DNA from: CBDBKE01 sp965218055
Lineage (GTDB): Bacteria; Acidobacteriota; Terriglobia; JAJPHL01; JAPKYU01
Assembly: GCA_965218055.1 (NCBI GenBank)
Contig: CBDCKA010000002.1
Location: 2,604,001-2,668,000 of the forward strand
Direction: 5' to 3'
DNA: 64,000 nt
Below, piece by piece: positions 16,108-24,743 of the stretch (position 1 is the stretch's first letter; each line of letters begins with the position of its first letter). The position numbers and the translations under genes are program-made. Under the pieces are notes generated by a model. The model did not search any database and had not been told where the DNA came from. It was given only the letters and a program-made list of their open reading frames with translations.

Positions 16108-17886
16108 TCAAACTGTCGGTTTAATATTCTGATTCACGCGGAACAGATTTGCCGGATCGTATTTGTTCTTGATCTCGACCAAACGTCCATAGTTTTTTCT
16201 GTAAGTTGCCTGCACTCGCTCCTGATCCTCATCCATCATGAAGTTGACGTACGCTCCGCCGGCCGAATGGGGGTGCAAAGCTTCCCAGTACTGCTTGGTC
16301 CAGGGAATGATTCGATCATTGTTGACCGGGTCGGGATCTACTCCGACGATCACCTCCGCCCAGTTCGCTTGGCGGTAGCTGAACGCCGTATCGGTGTTGC
16401 CGGCCTGGTGCGCCGCGCCGTCGATCGGGTAGAGGTGCATTGCCGAATGCATGGTTGGCAGCTCGGCGCCATGCTTCGCATGCAACTTGATGGCTTCATC
16501 GCTCAACTCATTCACGAAGTCCGCCCGCCAATACCATTGCAAGCCGGGAGGGTACAGGGCGTCAAAGGCGCTCTGCAGGGCAGGGAACGGCATCGAATGC
16601 ACACCATGGAGCGCCGGTGTGCGAAACGCTCGCACCGGCCGGAAGACGTCCTCGGCTGCCGCTTCTGGACCCGTGTAGCACCAGACCACGCCGCACATCT
16701 TCTTTAGATGGAGGTGCTCCGGGAATGGGGGCGCGGGGGGCACCGTCAGGAAGGCGAAGAATCCGTTGAGCCGTTCGGGCGCCGCCCGGATGAAATCGCG
16801 GTACCAGCGCAATACATCCGCGGCCTGTTCCAGCGGCCACAGTGTCGGCCCGCCGACGATTTGGCTGACAGGGTGCAAACGGAACAGGAACGAGGTCACC
16901 ACGCCGAAGTTGCCGCCACCGCCGCGGATTGCCCAAAATAGGTCGGCATGTTCATTGGCGCCAACCGTGACGAAGCTGCCGTCGGGCAACACCATGTCAG
17001 CGCCCAGCAGGTTGTCAATCGAAAGACCGCACCTGCGAGTCAGGTGTCCAATACCTCCACCGAGCGTCAGCCCGCCGACGCCGGTGGTCGAGATAGTGCC
17101 GGAGGGCGTGGCTAGGCCGAAAGCATGCGTGGCGTGATCCACGTCGCCCCAGGTGCATCCTCCTTCCACTCGCGCGGTGCGGTTCTTGGGATCCACCCGC
17201 ACGCTCCGCATGCGTGAAAGATCCGCAACCAGTCCGTCGTCGCAGACTCCCAGACCTCCTCCGTTGTGGCCTCCCCCTCGGACTGCCAGAAGTAGCCGGT
17301 TGTCGCGGGCGAAGTTGACCGCAGTGATGACGTCGGCGACGTTGGCGCAGCGCGAGATCAGCCGCGGACGCCGGTCAATCATCCCGTTGTAGACTTTTCG
17401 GGCTTCGGTGTACTCCCCGTCGCTGGGCTGGATTAGATCGCCGCGCAAGCGCTGCTTGAGTTGCTGGATCTCGCTATCCAAAGCGCCGTTTTTCCGACGG
17501 GCTGTCATTGGCTTTCCCTCCTCGATTGAGGGCGGCGGAAGGCCGCCGCCGCTGGTTTCGAGCGCCTTTTTGAAGGCAGCCACCGGCCGCCGCTTGCGTT
17601 CCCTCCCGCGGCTCTTGTACTTGACGGCCTGCTTTTCCAACTTTTCCAGCGCTTCCTGCAATGAGGCGCGGAAATTGTGCTGGACCGAAAGTCCTACCAG
17701 TGGGTGGTTCTTTAAATGGAGAGTCACTTCGGTAGTGTAGCGGTGCCGTTCCAGCGACAGAATGACGTGGGCTTCCAGATCCAGTCGAGACCCTAAGATT
17801 TTGTGGATTTTCTGTAGCTTCTGTTCCACACGGGATTGGATCGCGGGAGTGATTTCGACTTGCCTGCCCGTGTAGTGGACTTTCAT
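16108..17886 (-). CDS. hpf: Ribosome hibernation factor (HPF) fused in frame to a BBE-type FAD oxidoreductase
   Basis: One open frame of 592 aa from ATG 17886, chosen because AGGAGGA lies just upstream. Residues 1 to about 105 are an HPF/YfiA domain (MKVHYTGRQVEITPAIQSRV, LERHRYTTEVTLHL, ALEKLEKQAVKYKSR). It normally binds idle ribosomes and sits between rpoN and rapZ, as here. From residue 127 a complete berberine-bridge-type oxidase follows: RGGGHNGGG (His for covalent FAD), GVGGLTLGGGIGHLTRRCGLS, and the BBE end NKYDPANLFRVNQNI. At the junction there is a perfect 8-bp hairpin (17531-17550), then GAGGAGGG and ATG 17508. The oxidase can therefore probably also be translated alone. It may be a real fusion or two genes joined by loss of the hpf stop. 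Confidence 0.85.
   Translation of the reverse strand: MKVHYTGRQVEITPAIQSRVEQKLQKIHKILGSRLDLEAHVILSLERHRYTTEVTLHLKNHPLVGLSVQHNFRASLQEALEKLEKQAVKYKSRGRERKRRPVAAFKKALETSGGGLPPPSIEEGKPMTARRKNGALDSEIQQLKQRLRGDLIQPSDGEYTEARKVYNGMIDRRPRLISRCANVADVITAVNFARDNRLLLAVRGGGHNGGGLGVCDDGLVADLSRMRSVRVDPKNRTARVEGGCTWGDVDHATHAFGLATPSGTISTTGVGGLTLGGGIGHLTRRCGLSIDNLLGADMVLPDGSFVTVGANEHADLFWAIRGGGGNFGVVTSFLFRLHPVSQIVGGPTLWPLEQAADVLRWYRDFIRAAPERLNGFFAFLTVPPAPPFPEHLHLKKMCGVVWCYTGPEAAAEDVFRPVRAFRTPALHGVHSMPFPALQSAFDALYPPGLQWYWRADFVNELSDEAIKLHAKHGAELPTMHSAMHLYPIDGAAHQAGNTDTAFSYRQANWAEVIVGVDPDPVNNDRIIPWTKQYWEALHPHSAGGAYVNFMMDEDQERVQATYRKNYGRLVEIKNKYDPANLFRVNQNIKPTV
17508..17550 (-). promoter_or_regulatory. Hairpin plus internal ribosome binding site at the HPF/oxidase junction
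   Basis: On the - strand an 8-bp perfect stem with a 4-base loop (17531-17550, GGCGGCGG and CCGCCGCC) is followed by GAGGAGGG (17516-17523) and, 7 bases later, ATG 17508. This layout looks like an ordinary intergenic region, yet it is read through in frame by the HPF gene. Confidence 0.65.
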
Positions 17887-17977
17887 ACCGTCCTCCTGAT
17901 TCTGGCCTGCCGGGGAGTGCAATTGGTTACAAAACGCATTCTGGAAGGGCGCGCGGGCAGCGCCAGCAGAGCAACCC

Positions 17978-19444
17978 CTACGGCTTCACCCGGCGCTGGT
18001 GGGTGGAGGAGATCCTCATGTCCTCCCTGTACTTGGCAACCGTGCGCCGGGTCACCTGAATCCCTTCCGACTGCAGGATCCTGGTGAGTTGCTCGTCCGT
18101 CAGGGGGTGGGCAGGATCTTCCTCTGTGATCAATTTCTTGACCTTTCGCTTCAAGACCGGCAGCGAGGTAGTGCTGCCAGACGGCCCGCTAACTGCCTCC
18201 GAGAAAAAGGAACGCAGTTCGCAGACCCCCTGAGGGGTATGGGCGTACTTGTTGGCCACCGCCCGGCTGACCGTGGAGGGATGCACACCGACTTCCTCAG
18301 CCACTTCCTTAATCATCAGGGGCTTGAGGTGATCCGGGCCGTGGGCGAGAAAATCTTTCTGCTCGCGAATGATGCACTCGCAGACCCGGGCGATAGTCTG
18401 CTTGCGCTGCTCGATGTTTTTGATCAACTGGATGGCCGAGTTGCAGCGGTCCCGGACATAGTTGCGAGTCTCCTTGGTGGCAACACCGCGCTGCAGCAGC
18501 CGGCGATAGGAAGAATTCATCCGCAACTGTGGCAGGCCGTCCTCATTGAACAGGACCTGGTAGTCATCGTCCACCTTGACAAAGAAGATGTCGGGTTCGA
18601 TCAGTTGCGGCTCGGTCTTGTTGTAGCGCTGCCCGGGACGCGGGTCCAGCTTCCGGATCACCGCCACAGCCGCCTCGACTTCTGGCAGCGGTCGGTTCAG
18701 CAGCCGGGCCAGTTCCTTCCACTGCTTGTTCTGCAGCAGGGACAGGTGGTCCCGGACGATTTGGAAAGCTAGACTGTTTTCCAGGCCCAGGCCCCGCAAT
18801 TGGATCAGCAAGCACTCGCGCAGGTCGCGGGCCGCCACGCCGGGCGGATCGCACTCCTGCACCAGCTTCAAGGCTCCTGTCACCTCTTCCAGCGAATGGC
18901 CTCCGCTCTGGACGATTTCCTCCAGGGTGGCGGTGAGGAAGCCGTCTTCGTTCAGGTTTCCCAGAATGGATTCGGCGGCCGCGACAACGGCATCCGGGGC
19001 CGCCGAGAGGCTTACCTGCCACCTCAGGTGGTCGGTTAGTGTGGTGGGCGAGGCGAGGAAATTCTCAAAGGAAGGTTTTTCGATGACTTCCGCAGCCGGG
19101 CTCTTGTAGCCAGGATCGAGGTAGTCCTGAAAGAAGGAGCCGAAGTCAATCTCGTTGAACGGATCGTGGCCGTTAGCCTCCAGCGTCTCCCGTTCACCCA
19201 GCTCCAGGCCGCGCTCCTCAGCCGCGGCCAACTCTTCCACCGAGGCAGGACTTTCCTGCTCTGAATCGCTCAGGTCGGCTTCACCTAGCTCCTCCAGAAC
19301 CGGATTCTCCACCATCTCCTGGTTGATCAGGTCCGTCAGTTCCAGCTTGTTCAAAGCAAGAACACTGACCATCTGGACCAGGCCAGGGGTCAGAATCTGC
19401 TTCTGCGCGACTTTCAGGCTAAGTCTGGGCTGGAACAGCGACAT
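17978..19444 (-). CDS. rpoN: RNA polymerase sigma-54 factor
   Basis: Alternative sigma factor that needs ATP-dependent enhancer-binding activators. It has 488 aa. Region I is at the N-terminus (LSLKVAQKQILTPGLVQMV). The acidic region II spans about 55-110 and the core-binding domain about 120-310. The helix-turn-helix region includes VHPSTVSRAVANKYA. The RpoN box RRTVAKYRE is at about 466-474. It lies 9 bases after lptB in the canonical lpt-rpoN-hpf order. Confidence 0.96.
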   Translation of the reverse strand: MSLFQPRLSLKVAQKQILTPGLVQMVSVLALNKLELTDLINQEMVENPVLEELGEADLSDSEQESPASVEELAAAEERGLELGERETLEANGHDPFNEIDFGSFFQDYLDPGYKSPAAEVIEKPSFENFLASPTTLTDHLRWQVSLSAAPDAVVAAAESILGNLNEDGFLTATLEEIVQSGGHSLEEVTGALKLVQECDPPGVAARDLRECLLIQLRGLGLENSLAFQIVRDHLSLLQNKQWKELARLLNRPLPEVEAAVAVIRKLDPRPGQRYNKTEPQLIEPDIFFVKVDDDYQVLFNEDGLPQLRMNSSYRRLLQRGVATKETRNYVRDRCNSAIQLIKNIEQRKQTIARVCECIIREQKDFLAHGPDHLKPLMIKEVAEEVGVHPSTVSRAVANKYAHTPQGVCELRSFFSEAVSGPSGSTTSLPVLKRKVKKLITEEDPAHPLTDEQLTRILQSEGIQVTRRTVAKYREDMRISSTHQRRVKP

Positions 19445-19453
19445 GTGGGCCCT

Positions 19454-20287
19454 TTAGATGCGCCGCGTGGGAGTCGCTTCAGAGTTCGCTGGTGCGGGGC
19501 GTTCACCATCGCCAGGCAGGCCGGCTGCTTCCTGGTCGGTCTCCAACAACGAAGCAGGACGGCCCGTAAAGGAAAAGCTTTCTCCCAGGTAGACCCGTTT
19601 CACCTCCGGATCGTTGCTCAGCGCCTCAGGGGTACCGTTGCGGAAGATGCGCCCGTTGCTGATGATGTAGGCACGGTCGGTCACGGTGAGCGTTTCCCGC
19701 ACATTGTGGTCGGTGACGAGGATGCCAATGCCGGATCGTTTCAACTCGCCAATGATCCGCTGGATCTCGATCACCGCCAGCGGGTCGATGCCGGAAAACG
19801 GCTCGTCGAGCAGGATGAAACTGGGCGAGATGACCAGCGCCCGCGCGATCTCGACCCGGCGCCGCTCGCCGCCAGAGAGCGTATCGCCACGGTTCTTGCG
19901 CACCGTCTGCAGGCCAAACTGATCCAGCAGAGTCTCCAGCCGCTCGCGCCGCTCGTGCCAGGAGATCGTCAACGTTTCCAAGATGGCCAGCAGATTCTCT
20001 TGGACGCTGAGCTTGCGGAAAACGGAGGGTTCCTGAGGCAGATAACTGATGCCGTGGCGGGCGCGCTGGTACATGGGAAACGCGGTGATCTCCTGTCCGT
20101 TCAGCAACACGCGACCGCTGTCGGGACTGGCCAGTCCCACAATTATGTGAAACGTTGTTGTCTTGCCGGCGCCGTTCGGGCCGAGCAGCCCAACCACTTC
20201 CCCCTGGCTGACGTGCAGGGAAACGTCATTTACAACGCAGCGCCCGCCGTAGGATTTTTCCAGCTCTTCCGTGCAGAGCGTGCTCAT
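19454..20287 (-). CDS. lptB: Lipopolysaccharide export ABC ATPase LptB
   Basis: Cytoplasmic ATPase driving LPS extraction with LptFG and LptC. It has 277 aa. Walker A is GPNGAGKTTT and the Q-loop region is GISYLPQEPSVFRKL. The ABC signature is LSGGERRRVEIARAL and Walker B is FILLDEPFSGID, with an H-loop in TDHNVRE. The C-terminal 35 residues (rich in P, E and R) exceed the usual 241 aa. Its ATG overlaps the stop of the upstream OstA gene (20284-20287). Confidence 0.95.
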   Translation of the reverse strand: MSTLCTEELEKSYGGRCVVNDVSLHVSQGEVVGLLGPNGAGKTTTFHIIVGLASPDSGRVLLNGQEITAFPMYQRARHGISYLPQEPSVFRKLSVQENLLAILETLTISWHERRERLETLLDQFGLQTVRKNRGDTLSGGERRRVEIARALVISPSFILLDEPFSGIDPLAVIEIQRIIGELKRSGIGILVTDHNVRETLTVTDRAYIISNGRIFRNGTPEALSNDPEVKRVYLGESFSFTGRPASLLETDQEAAGLPGDGERPAPANSEATPTRRI

Positions 20288-22758
20288 GGCGGCTGCGGGG
20301 GAGGTTTCTGCTGGCGGGGGCTCACTTGGTGTTCGGTTATGGTGCGCGCCGCGCTGTCCCCATGCACCAAAATCCTATCATTGCGAATATAGTAAGTCAA
20401 TTCGGGGCCCCGCGTGTAACCACGTCGTGGATCGTAGAGATAAGGCTGGCCGCCGCGCAAAATCACCTTCTCGTCGGAGGCCAGATATTCGGCCACCTCG
20501 GCAGCCGCGCTTCTCTGTTGGCCGGAGGAAAAGTCCAGGATTTTCACCTCGCCGCGGGCCACAGCCCTTTGCAAGCGCGACTGTCCAGGCCGGACATCGT
20601 TCGCTGGCAGCAAGTAGCCGTCCAGCGTGGCTGCCTTGAGTAAGCTATCGCCCCGCCGCAGATGCACCTCGCCTCGGTAATGCGCACGCCGGTCCTGGTC
20701 CGTGTACACGAAGTGCTCGGCGCGAATCCGGATCGTGCTCCGCGCCTGCTGCGGCGATTCGGCCCCGGCCTCCGGAAACAGCGTGACCACCTCGCCCGCT
20801 GCGGTCAGCCGTCGGGGTTCGCGCTCCAGCACCAGGGTGCGGGCCTCGATCACTTCCCCTTTTTGCCAGAGGCGAACGCGCCCCCCGCCTGGGCCGCCCT
20901 CGTACCGGGTGACGCCGCGTTTGGGATGGGAAACCATCCGTTCGGCAATCACACGCACCGGATCGCTGCCGGAGAGTGGTCCGGCAACCGCTGGGCCGGG
21001 ATTCTGTTGCGGCAGGTAGGTAGTACGCACCTGCTGCTCGGCCGTCCCCTGGCTGCCATCTTCCTCCAGGGTGATTCGCCGGGCTGAGGTGCGACTCCGA
21101 CGATCCCAGATCTCGGGATTGCGGCCCGGGCGGCCGGTGAGCGTGATCAGTCGCTTGGCAGCTTGGTAGACAGCCCGTTCGGCGGTGGCCTGCCGCTCGC
21201 CTTCGATGTAGCGGAAATTGCCCTTCTGTTCCAGTCGCTCCAGTTGCTGGGAGGCGTGGGTAAAGTGGGCCACTAGCAGGTCGCTGGTGGTGATCCGAGG
21301 GGCAGGCGTCGAGCGGGGTGGGATGCTGCCGCCAGTCTGGTTCCGCGGGCCCGGGGCAGGTGTCGCGCGGGCCGATTCCAACCGTGCCCGCGGCTCGGCG
21401 CGTAACACCCGTAGCTGGCTCTGCTCTCCAAACTGCATCCAGAACCGGTCGGCCGTCAGTACACGCCGCCCAGGCTGGCTGCGCTGACTCGCGACGGGCC
21501 TCGCGGGTGGTAACAATTCCAGCCGGCCGGGGGCCATAGTCCGGACCACGTCCAGTTCGCGGCCGCCGGGCTTCAATAACATCTCCACGGCTTCGCTGGT
21601 GAGCACGCGGATGGGAGCCCCCGCCGAGGTGGGTGTGAATACGATTCGCACCCCGCCTTTCCAGTCCACCTGCGACAGCGTGTCCTGCGGGCCGGCAAAG
21701 AACATCTCCAGGCGAGCCGCCTGGAACTGGGCGAGGCTGCGTGAGGTTGCTATTTCTAGCTGGACCGTTTCGTTGGCGTAGGCCTCTTCCAGCAATTGCC
21801 GGTCGTTGAAGAGCAGCTCCAGTCGCGTGGCCGTCATGCGGGACTGCCGGCCCTCGGCCGGTTTATCACCAGGCACCGATTCGTGGATCTCTACCTGGCC
21901 GACGAACTCGGCCGCCTGCACGTGATTCTGCTCATCGAGCCTCAGCACAGCCTCTTCAGCTAGCAGGTCCCGACTACCGCCTCCGGCCAGCATCTGGTGC
22001 AATCGTGGCTGCCGCAGCCGAATCTGGCTCTCTCGCTGCAGGTAAACTAACTCCTCCGCCGTGATTTCGACCGAGGGTGGCGTCTCTTCAGAGGATTGGG
22101 GCGAGCCTGGGTCCCTCACCAAGATCTGCACAGCAGAGGTCAGTCGCAGCGTACGCTGGTGGGAGTCATAGACGGCTCCGCGGGCCTGGCCTGTCCCGCG
22201 GCTAAAGCGGAACCGGACCAGGCGCTCCGTGGAAGCGACTCCCGTGTTCTCGTCGAACGTCAGCCCCGAAGTCTGCACGTGAATTCGGGGGACCTCCCCA
22301 CCGGCTACCGAGGGTGCGGGAGCTCTCCCCAGCCCGCTGGCGGTCGGGGGAACTTCCCCCGGCAGGCTGGCTAATTCGATTTCCACCTCCCCCTCGCTGT
22401 ACACCCGCCCTGTTTTGGCATCGTACTCACAAAGCTTGCTAAAGATGCGGTCGTGACGGTTTCCCGGAGTGCCGAAGGTGATGATTTCCACGTCCTCGAG
22501 CAGGCTCTTGCCCGTGTCCCGCTGCTCCCGGGCGCGCAAGGCCTCAACCGTAAACACGGTGCGGCCTTGGTCTGATTTGGAGAGACGAAAGCCGGCGCTC
22601 TGAGTGACGTTGGGAGGGACGCGGGGCACCGGCAAAGGCTGGCTGGGAGCACCACCGCGGGTACGGTGCAGGTAGACGCCGCCAGTAACCAGGGCCGTAG
22701 CCACCAGCAGACCCAGCACAACCGCTCGGATCTGCTGAATCGTGAGCTTTCCCGCCAT
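20284..22758 (-). CDS. LptC / OstA (LptA-like) LPS-transport protein, large fused form
   Basis: An 824-aa protein. ATG 22758 is chosen because it starts MAGKLTIQQIRAVVLGLLVATALVTGG, a membrane anchor, and avoids the divergent permease gene; the open frame continues further upstream without family-like sequence. Residues about 40-200 resemble LptC (SKSDQGRTVFTVEALRA, YDAKTGRVYSEGEVEIEL). After that there are repeated beta-jellyroll strands of the OstA/LptA type (HVQAAEFVGQVEIHES, THASQQLERLEQKGNFRY, YRGEVHLRRGDSLLKAATLDG, SDEKVILRGGQPYLYD). It would form the periplasmic bridge for LPS and replace separate lptC and lptA. It is coupled to lptB by an ATGA overlap. Confidence 0.85.
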   Translation of the reverse strand: MAGKLTIQQIRAVVLGLLVATALVTGGVYLHRTRGGAPSQPLPVPRVPPNVTQSAGFRLSKSDQGRTVFTVEALRAREQRDTGKSLLEDVEIITFGTPGNRHDRIFSKLCEYDAKTGRVYSEGEVEIELASLPGEVPPTASGLGRAPAPSVAGGEVPRIHVQTSGLTFDENTGVASTERLVRFRFSRGTGQARGAVYDSHQRTLRLTSAVQILVRDPGSPQSSEETPPSVEITAEELVYLQRESQIRLRQPRLHQMLAGGGSRDLLAEEAVLRLDEQNHVQAAEFVGQVEIHESVPGDKPAEGRQSRMTATRLELLFNDRQLLEEAYANETVQLEIATSRSLAQFQAARLEMFFAGPQDTLSQVDWKGGVRIVFTPTSAGAPIRVLTSEAVEMLLKPGGRELDVVRTMAPGRLELLPPARPVASQRSQPGRRVLTADRFWMQFGEQSQLRVLRAEPRARLESARATPAPGPRNQTGGSIPPRSTPAPRITTSDLLVAHFTHASQQLERLEQKGNFRYIEGERQATAERAVYQAAKRLITLTGRPGRNPEIWDRRSRTSARRITLEEDGSQGTAEQQVRTTYLPQQNPGPAVAGPLSGSDPVRVIAERMVSHPKRGVTRYEGGPGGGRVRLWQKGEVIEARTLVLEREPRRLTAAGEVVTLFPEAGAESPQQARSTIRIRAEHFVYTDQDRRAHYRGEVHLRRGDSLLKAATLDGYLLPANDVRPGQSRLQRAVARGEVKILDFSSGQQRSAAAEVAEYLASDEKVILRGGQPYLYDPRRGYTRGPELTYYIRNDRILVHGDSAARTITEHQVSPRQQKPPPQPP

Positions 22759-22911
22759 GGCCAAGATCCCGGTGTCGCTCCGGCGCCTGCCGCCAGGCCT
22801 CATTTCGCATAAGCAGTCGAGCGAGCAGCCCGTTTCTGCCTGGCGCAGACCTGTTTGGTTTCGAACAACACCAGTGTAGCATGGCCCTGCCGGACGAGCC
22901 GGGTGGAGCCT

Positions 22912-22937
22912 CCGGAGTGCAGGCGTTGGCACTCCGG
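22912..22937. promoter_or_regulatory. Perfect inverted repeat upstream of DMT permease
   Basis: CCGGAGTGC (22912-22920) and GCACTCCGG (22929-22937) are separated by 8 bases and end 23 bases before the permease start. It may be an operator or a 5'UTR hairpin. It lies in the divergent spacer between the OstA gene and the permease. Confidence 0.35.
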
Positions 22938-22960
22938 ACTCCGTAAGTCGCCACGGAACA

Positions 22961-23800
22961 ATGAACCTCACCGCCTTGCTTCTCGTGATGCTTTCTGCTG
23001 TCAGCCATGCTTCCTGGAACCTGGTGATAAAGAGCAGCGGGGACAAGTATGCCTTCACCTGGTGGATGCTGGCCGGCGGGTTCCTGCTGACGCTTCCGGC
23101 TCTGTTCTTACTGCCCGTACGTTTTACTCCTGCTTCAGTGGCCTTGCTAGGTGCCAGCATCGTGGGGGAAGGGCTCTACCTGTTGACGCTCTCAGCTTCC
23201 TACCAGCGTTTGGATTACACGGTGGTCTACCCAGTGGCCCGCGGCTCAGCCCCGGTCTTCATTGTCGTGGGGGCCGCCGTTCTGTTGGGGGAGAGAGTTT
23301 CCGCGGCGGGGGTGGCGGGAATTCTGCTGGTCTCGTTGGGAGTTCTTTCCCTGCAGGGGCCAGACCTGCTGCGCACCCAGATGAAACACCTGAGCTTGCC
23401 GCTGGCCTGTGGTGCCTGCGTCGCGTCTTTTTCGCTGGCGAACAAAGCCGCCGTGCGGTACTTCTCGCCGCTGGCTCTGGTCTGCTTGGTTTTTGGCGGC
23501 GCGGCGCTGTTGTTGTGGCCTTACGTTGTCTGGGTCCGACGTGCCGACCTGGTGGGGCAGTTTCGCCGGCAGCGGTGGCGGATCCTGGTGGTCGCTCTGT
23601 TGAGCCCGGCTGGCTACGCGGTGGTGCTGGCGGCGATGCGGCTGGCCCCGGTCAGCTACGTGGGTGCCGCGCGGGAGTCGAGCATCATTTTCGCCGCCCT
23701 ACTGGGCTGGCTAGTGCTCCGCGAGGGATTCGGGCTGCGCCGCCTGCTTGCCGCCAGTGTCATTTTCGTGGGAGTGCTCTGCTTGTTGCTGGCCCGGTAG
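22961..23800 (+). CDS. EamA/DMT-superfamily permease
   Basis: Inner-membrane transporter of the drug/metabolite superfamily. It has 279 aa with about ten hydrophobic helices in two EamA halves (MNLTALLLVMLSAVSHASWN and the second half from about residue 145). The end of the first half has the typical LGERVSAAGVAGILLVSLGV; the second ends VLREGFGLRRLLAASVIFVG. The substrate cannot be predicted. It is divergent from the LPS cluster. Confidence 0.88.
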   Translation: MNLTALLLVMLSAVSHASWNLVIKSSGDKYAFTWWMLAGGFLLTLPALFLLPVRFTPASVALLGASIVGEGLYLLTLSASYQRLDYTVVYPVARGSAPVFIVVGAAVLLGERVSAAGVAGILLVSLGVLSLQGPDLLRTQMKHLSLPLACGACVASFSLANKAAVRYFSPLALVCLVFGGAALLLWPYVVWVRRADLVGQFRRQRWRILVVALLSPAGYAVVLAAMRLAPVSYVGAARESSIIFAALLGWLVLREGFGLRRLLAASVIFVGVLCLLLAR

Positions 23801-23909
23801 AGCGTTTGCCCGCTCCAGCTTCCGATTGACCGCAGCCGATGTTGCGCATACGATCGGTGTTGTGCATACGATTTCCTTTGTCCCGTGGACCTGGAAAGGA
23901 GACTGGGTA

Positions 23910-24704
23910 ATGAGATTGATGCTTCAAGCGTTGGCGGCTTTGATTGCACTGGGGTGTTCTGCCCTGGCAGTACAGGCAGGTGTGGCTCTTCAGATGAAAG
24001 AGAGTAAGCCGGGCAGTGAGAAGCCCGGGCAGCTGATCAACATGTACATAGACGCGGGCAAGTTGCGCATCGACATTGGAGAACACGGGGGCAAGAAAAC
24101 CGCCATGATCTTCAACCAGGCCAAGCAGGTGATGTGGATGATTGACCACAGCGATGGCAGCTACATGGAAATAACTGCCGCCGATCTGCAGAGGATGAAG
24201 CAACAACTAGATTCTGCCATGAAGCAAATGAAAGCAATGATGGCCAACATTCCTCCCGAACAACGCAAGATGGTCGAGAAGATGATGAAGCAGAAGATGG
24301 GTATGGCCAAACCCCCAAGCATCACCATGCAGGTGAAGAGCCGGGGAGAAAAGGTAGGGCGCTACGTTTGCACCCTCTACGAGGTGCTGAGCGATGGCCA
24401 ACGCATCCAGGAGATCTGGGCGGCCCCGATTGCGGAGGCTCAACTGGGGGAAACTGAGTACCAGACCTTCCGGGCCATGGCTGAGTTCTTTGAACCCCTA
24501 CGCAGCAGTTTCGCCCAGGGTGGCTGGCAGATGCCCGGACACGGGGACATGGAAGGCTTTCCGGTGCGCTGGTTGGAGTACAAGGGGGAGCGCGTCGTTG
24601 CGGAATGGGAGACGACCAAGGCGGAGCGCAAGTCTCTGGAAGCAAGCTTATTCGCCGTCCCGCCGGGCCTGAAGAAGCAGAAAATGCCCACGATGCCACG
24701 GTAG
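23910..24704 (+). CDS. Secreted DUF4412-like protein
   Basis: A 264-aa exported protein. ATG 23910 is preferred: GGAAAGGAG precedes it and it begins a signal peptide (MRLMLQALAALIALGCSALAVQAG). The mature part has alternating beta strands on mass-carrying residues such as NMYIDAGKLRIDI, AMIFNQAKQVMWMID and a methionine-rich helix (MKQMKAMMANIPPEQRKMVEKMM). The pattern 'parameter in film, then modify by DGQRIQEIWAAP' resembles DUF4412 periplasmic proteins of unknown function. About 14 percent of the central helix region is methionine, which could bind metal (speculative). Confidence 0.65.
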   Translation: MRLMLQALAALIALGCSALAVQAGVALQMKESKPGSEKPGQLINMYIDAGKLRIDIGEHGGKKTAMIFNQAKQVMWMIDHSDGSYMEITAADLQRMKQQLDSAMKQMKAMMANIPPEQRKMVEKMMKQKMGMAKPPSITMQVKSRGEKVGRYVCTLYEVLSDGQRIQEIWAAPIAEAQLGETEYQTFRAMAEFFEPLRSSFAQGGWQMPGHGDMEGFPVRWLEYKGERVVAEWETTKAERKSLEASLFAVPPGLKKQKMPTMPR

Positions 24705-24743
24705 ACCAGGGGATAAAAGTAGGGGTTGGGGCTGGGAGGGTGG

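Noticed and set aside
22758..23160. N-terminal 134-codon extension of the OstA gene
   Set aside because: The extension is not hydrophobic or family-like and would overlap the start of the divergent permease; the anchor begins at 22758.
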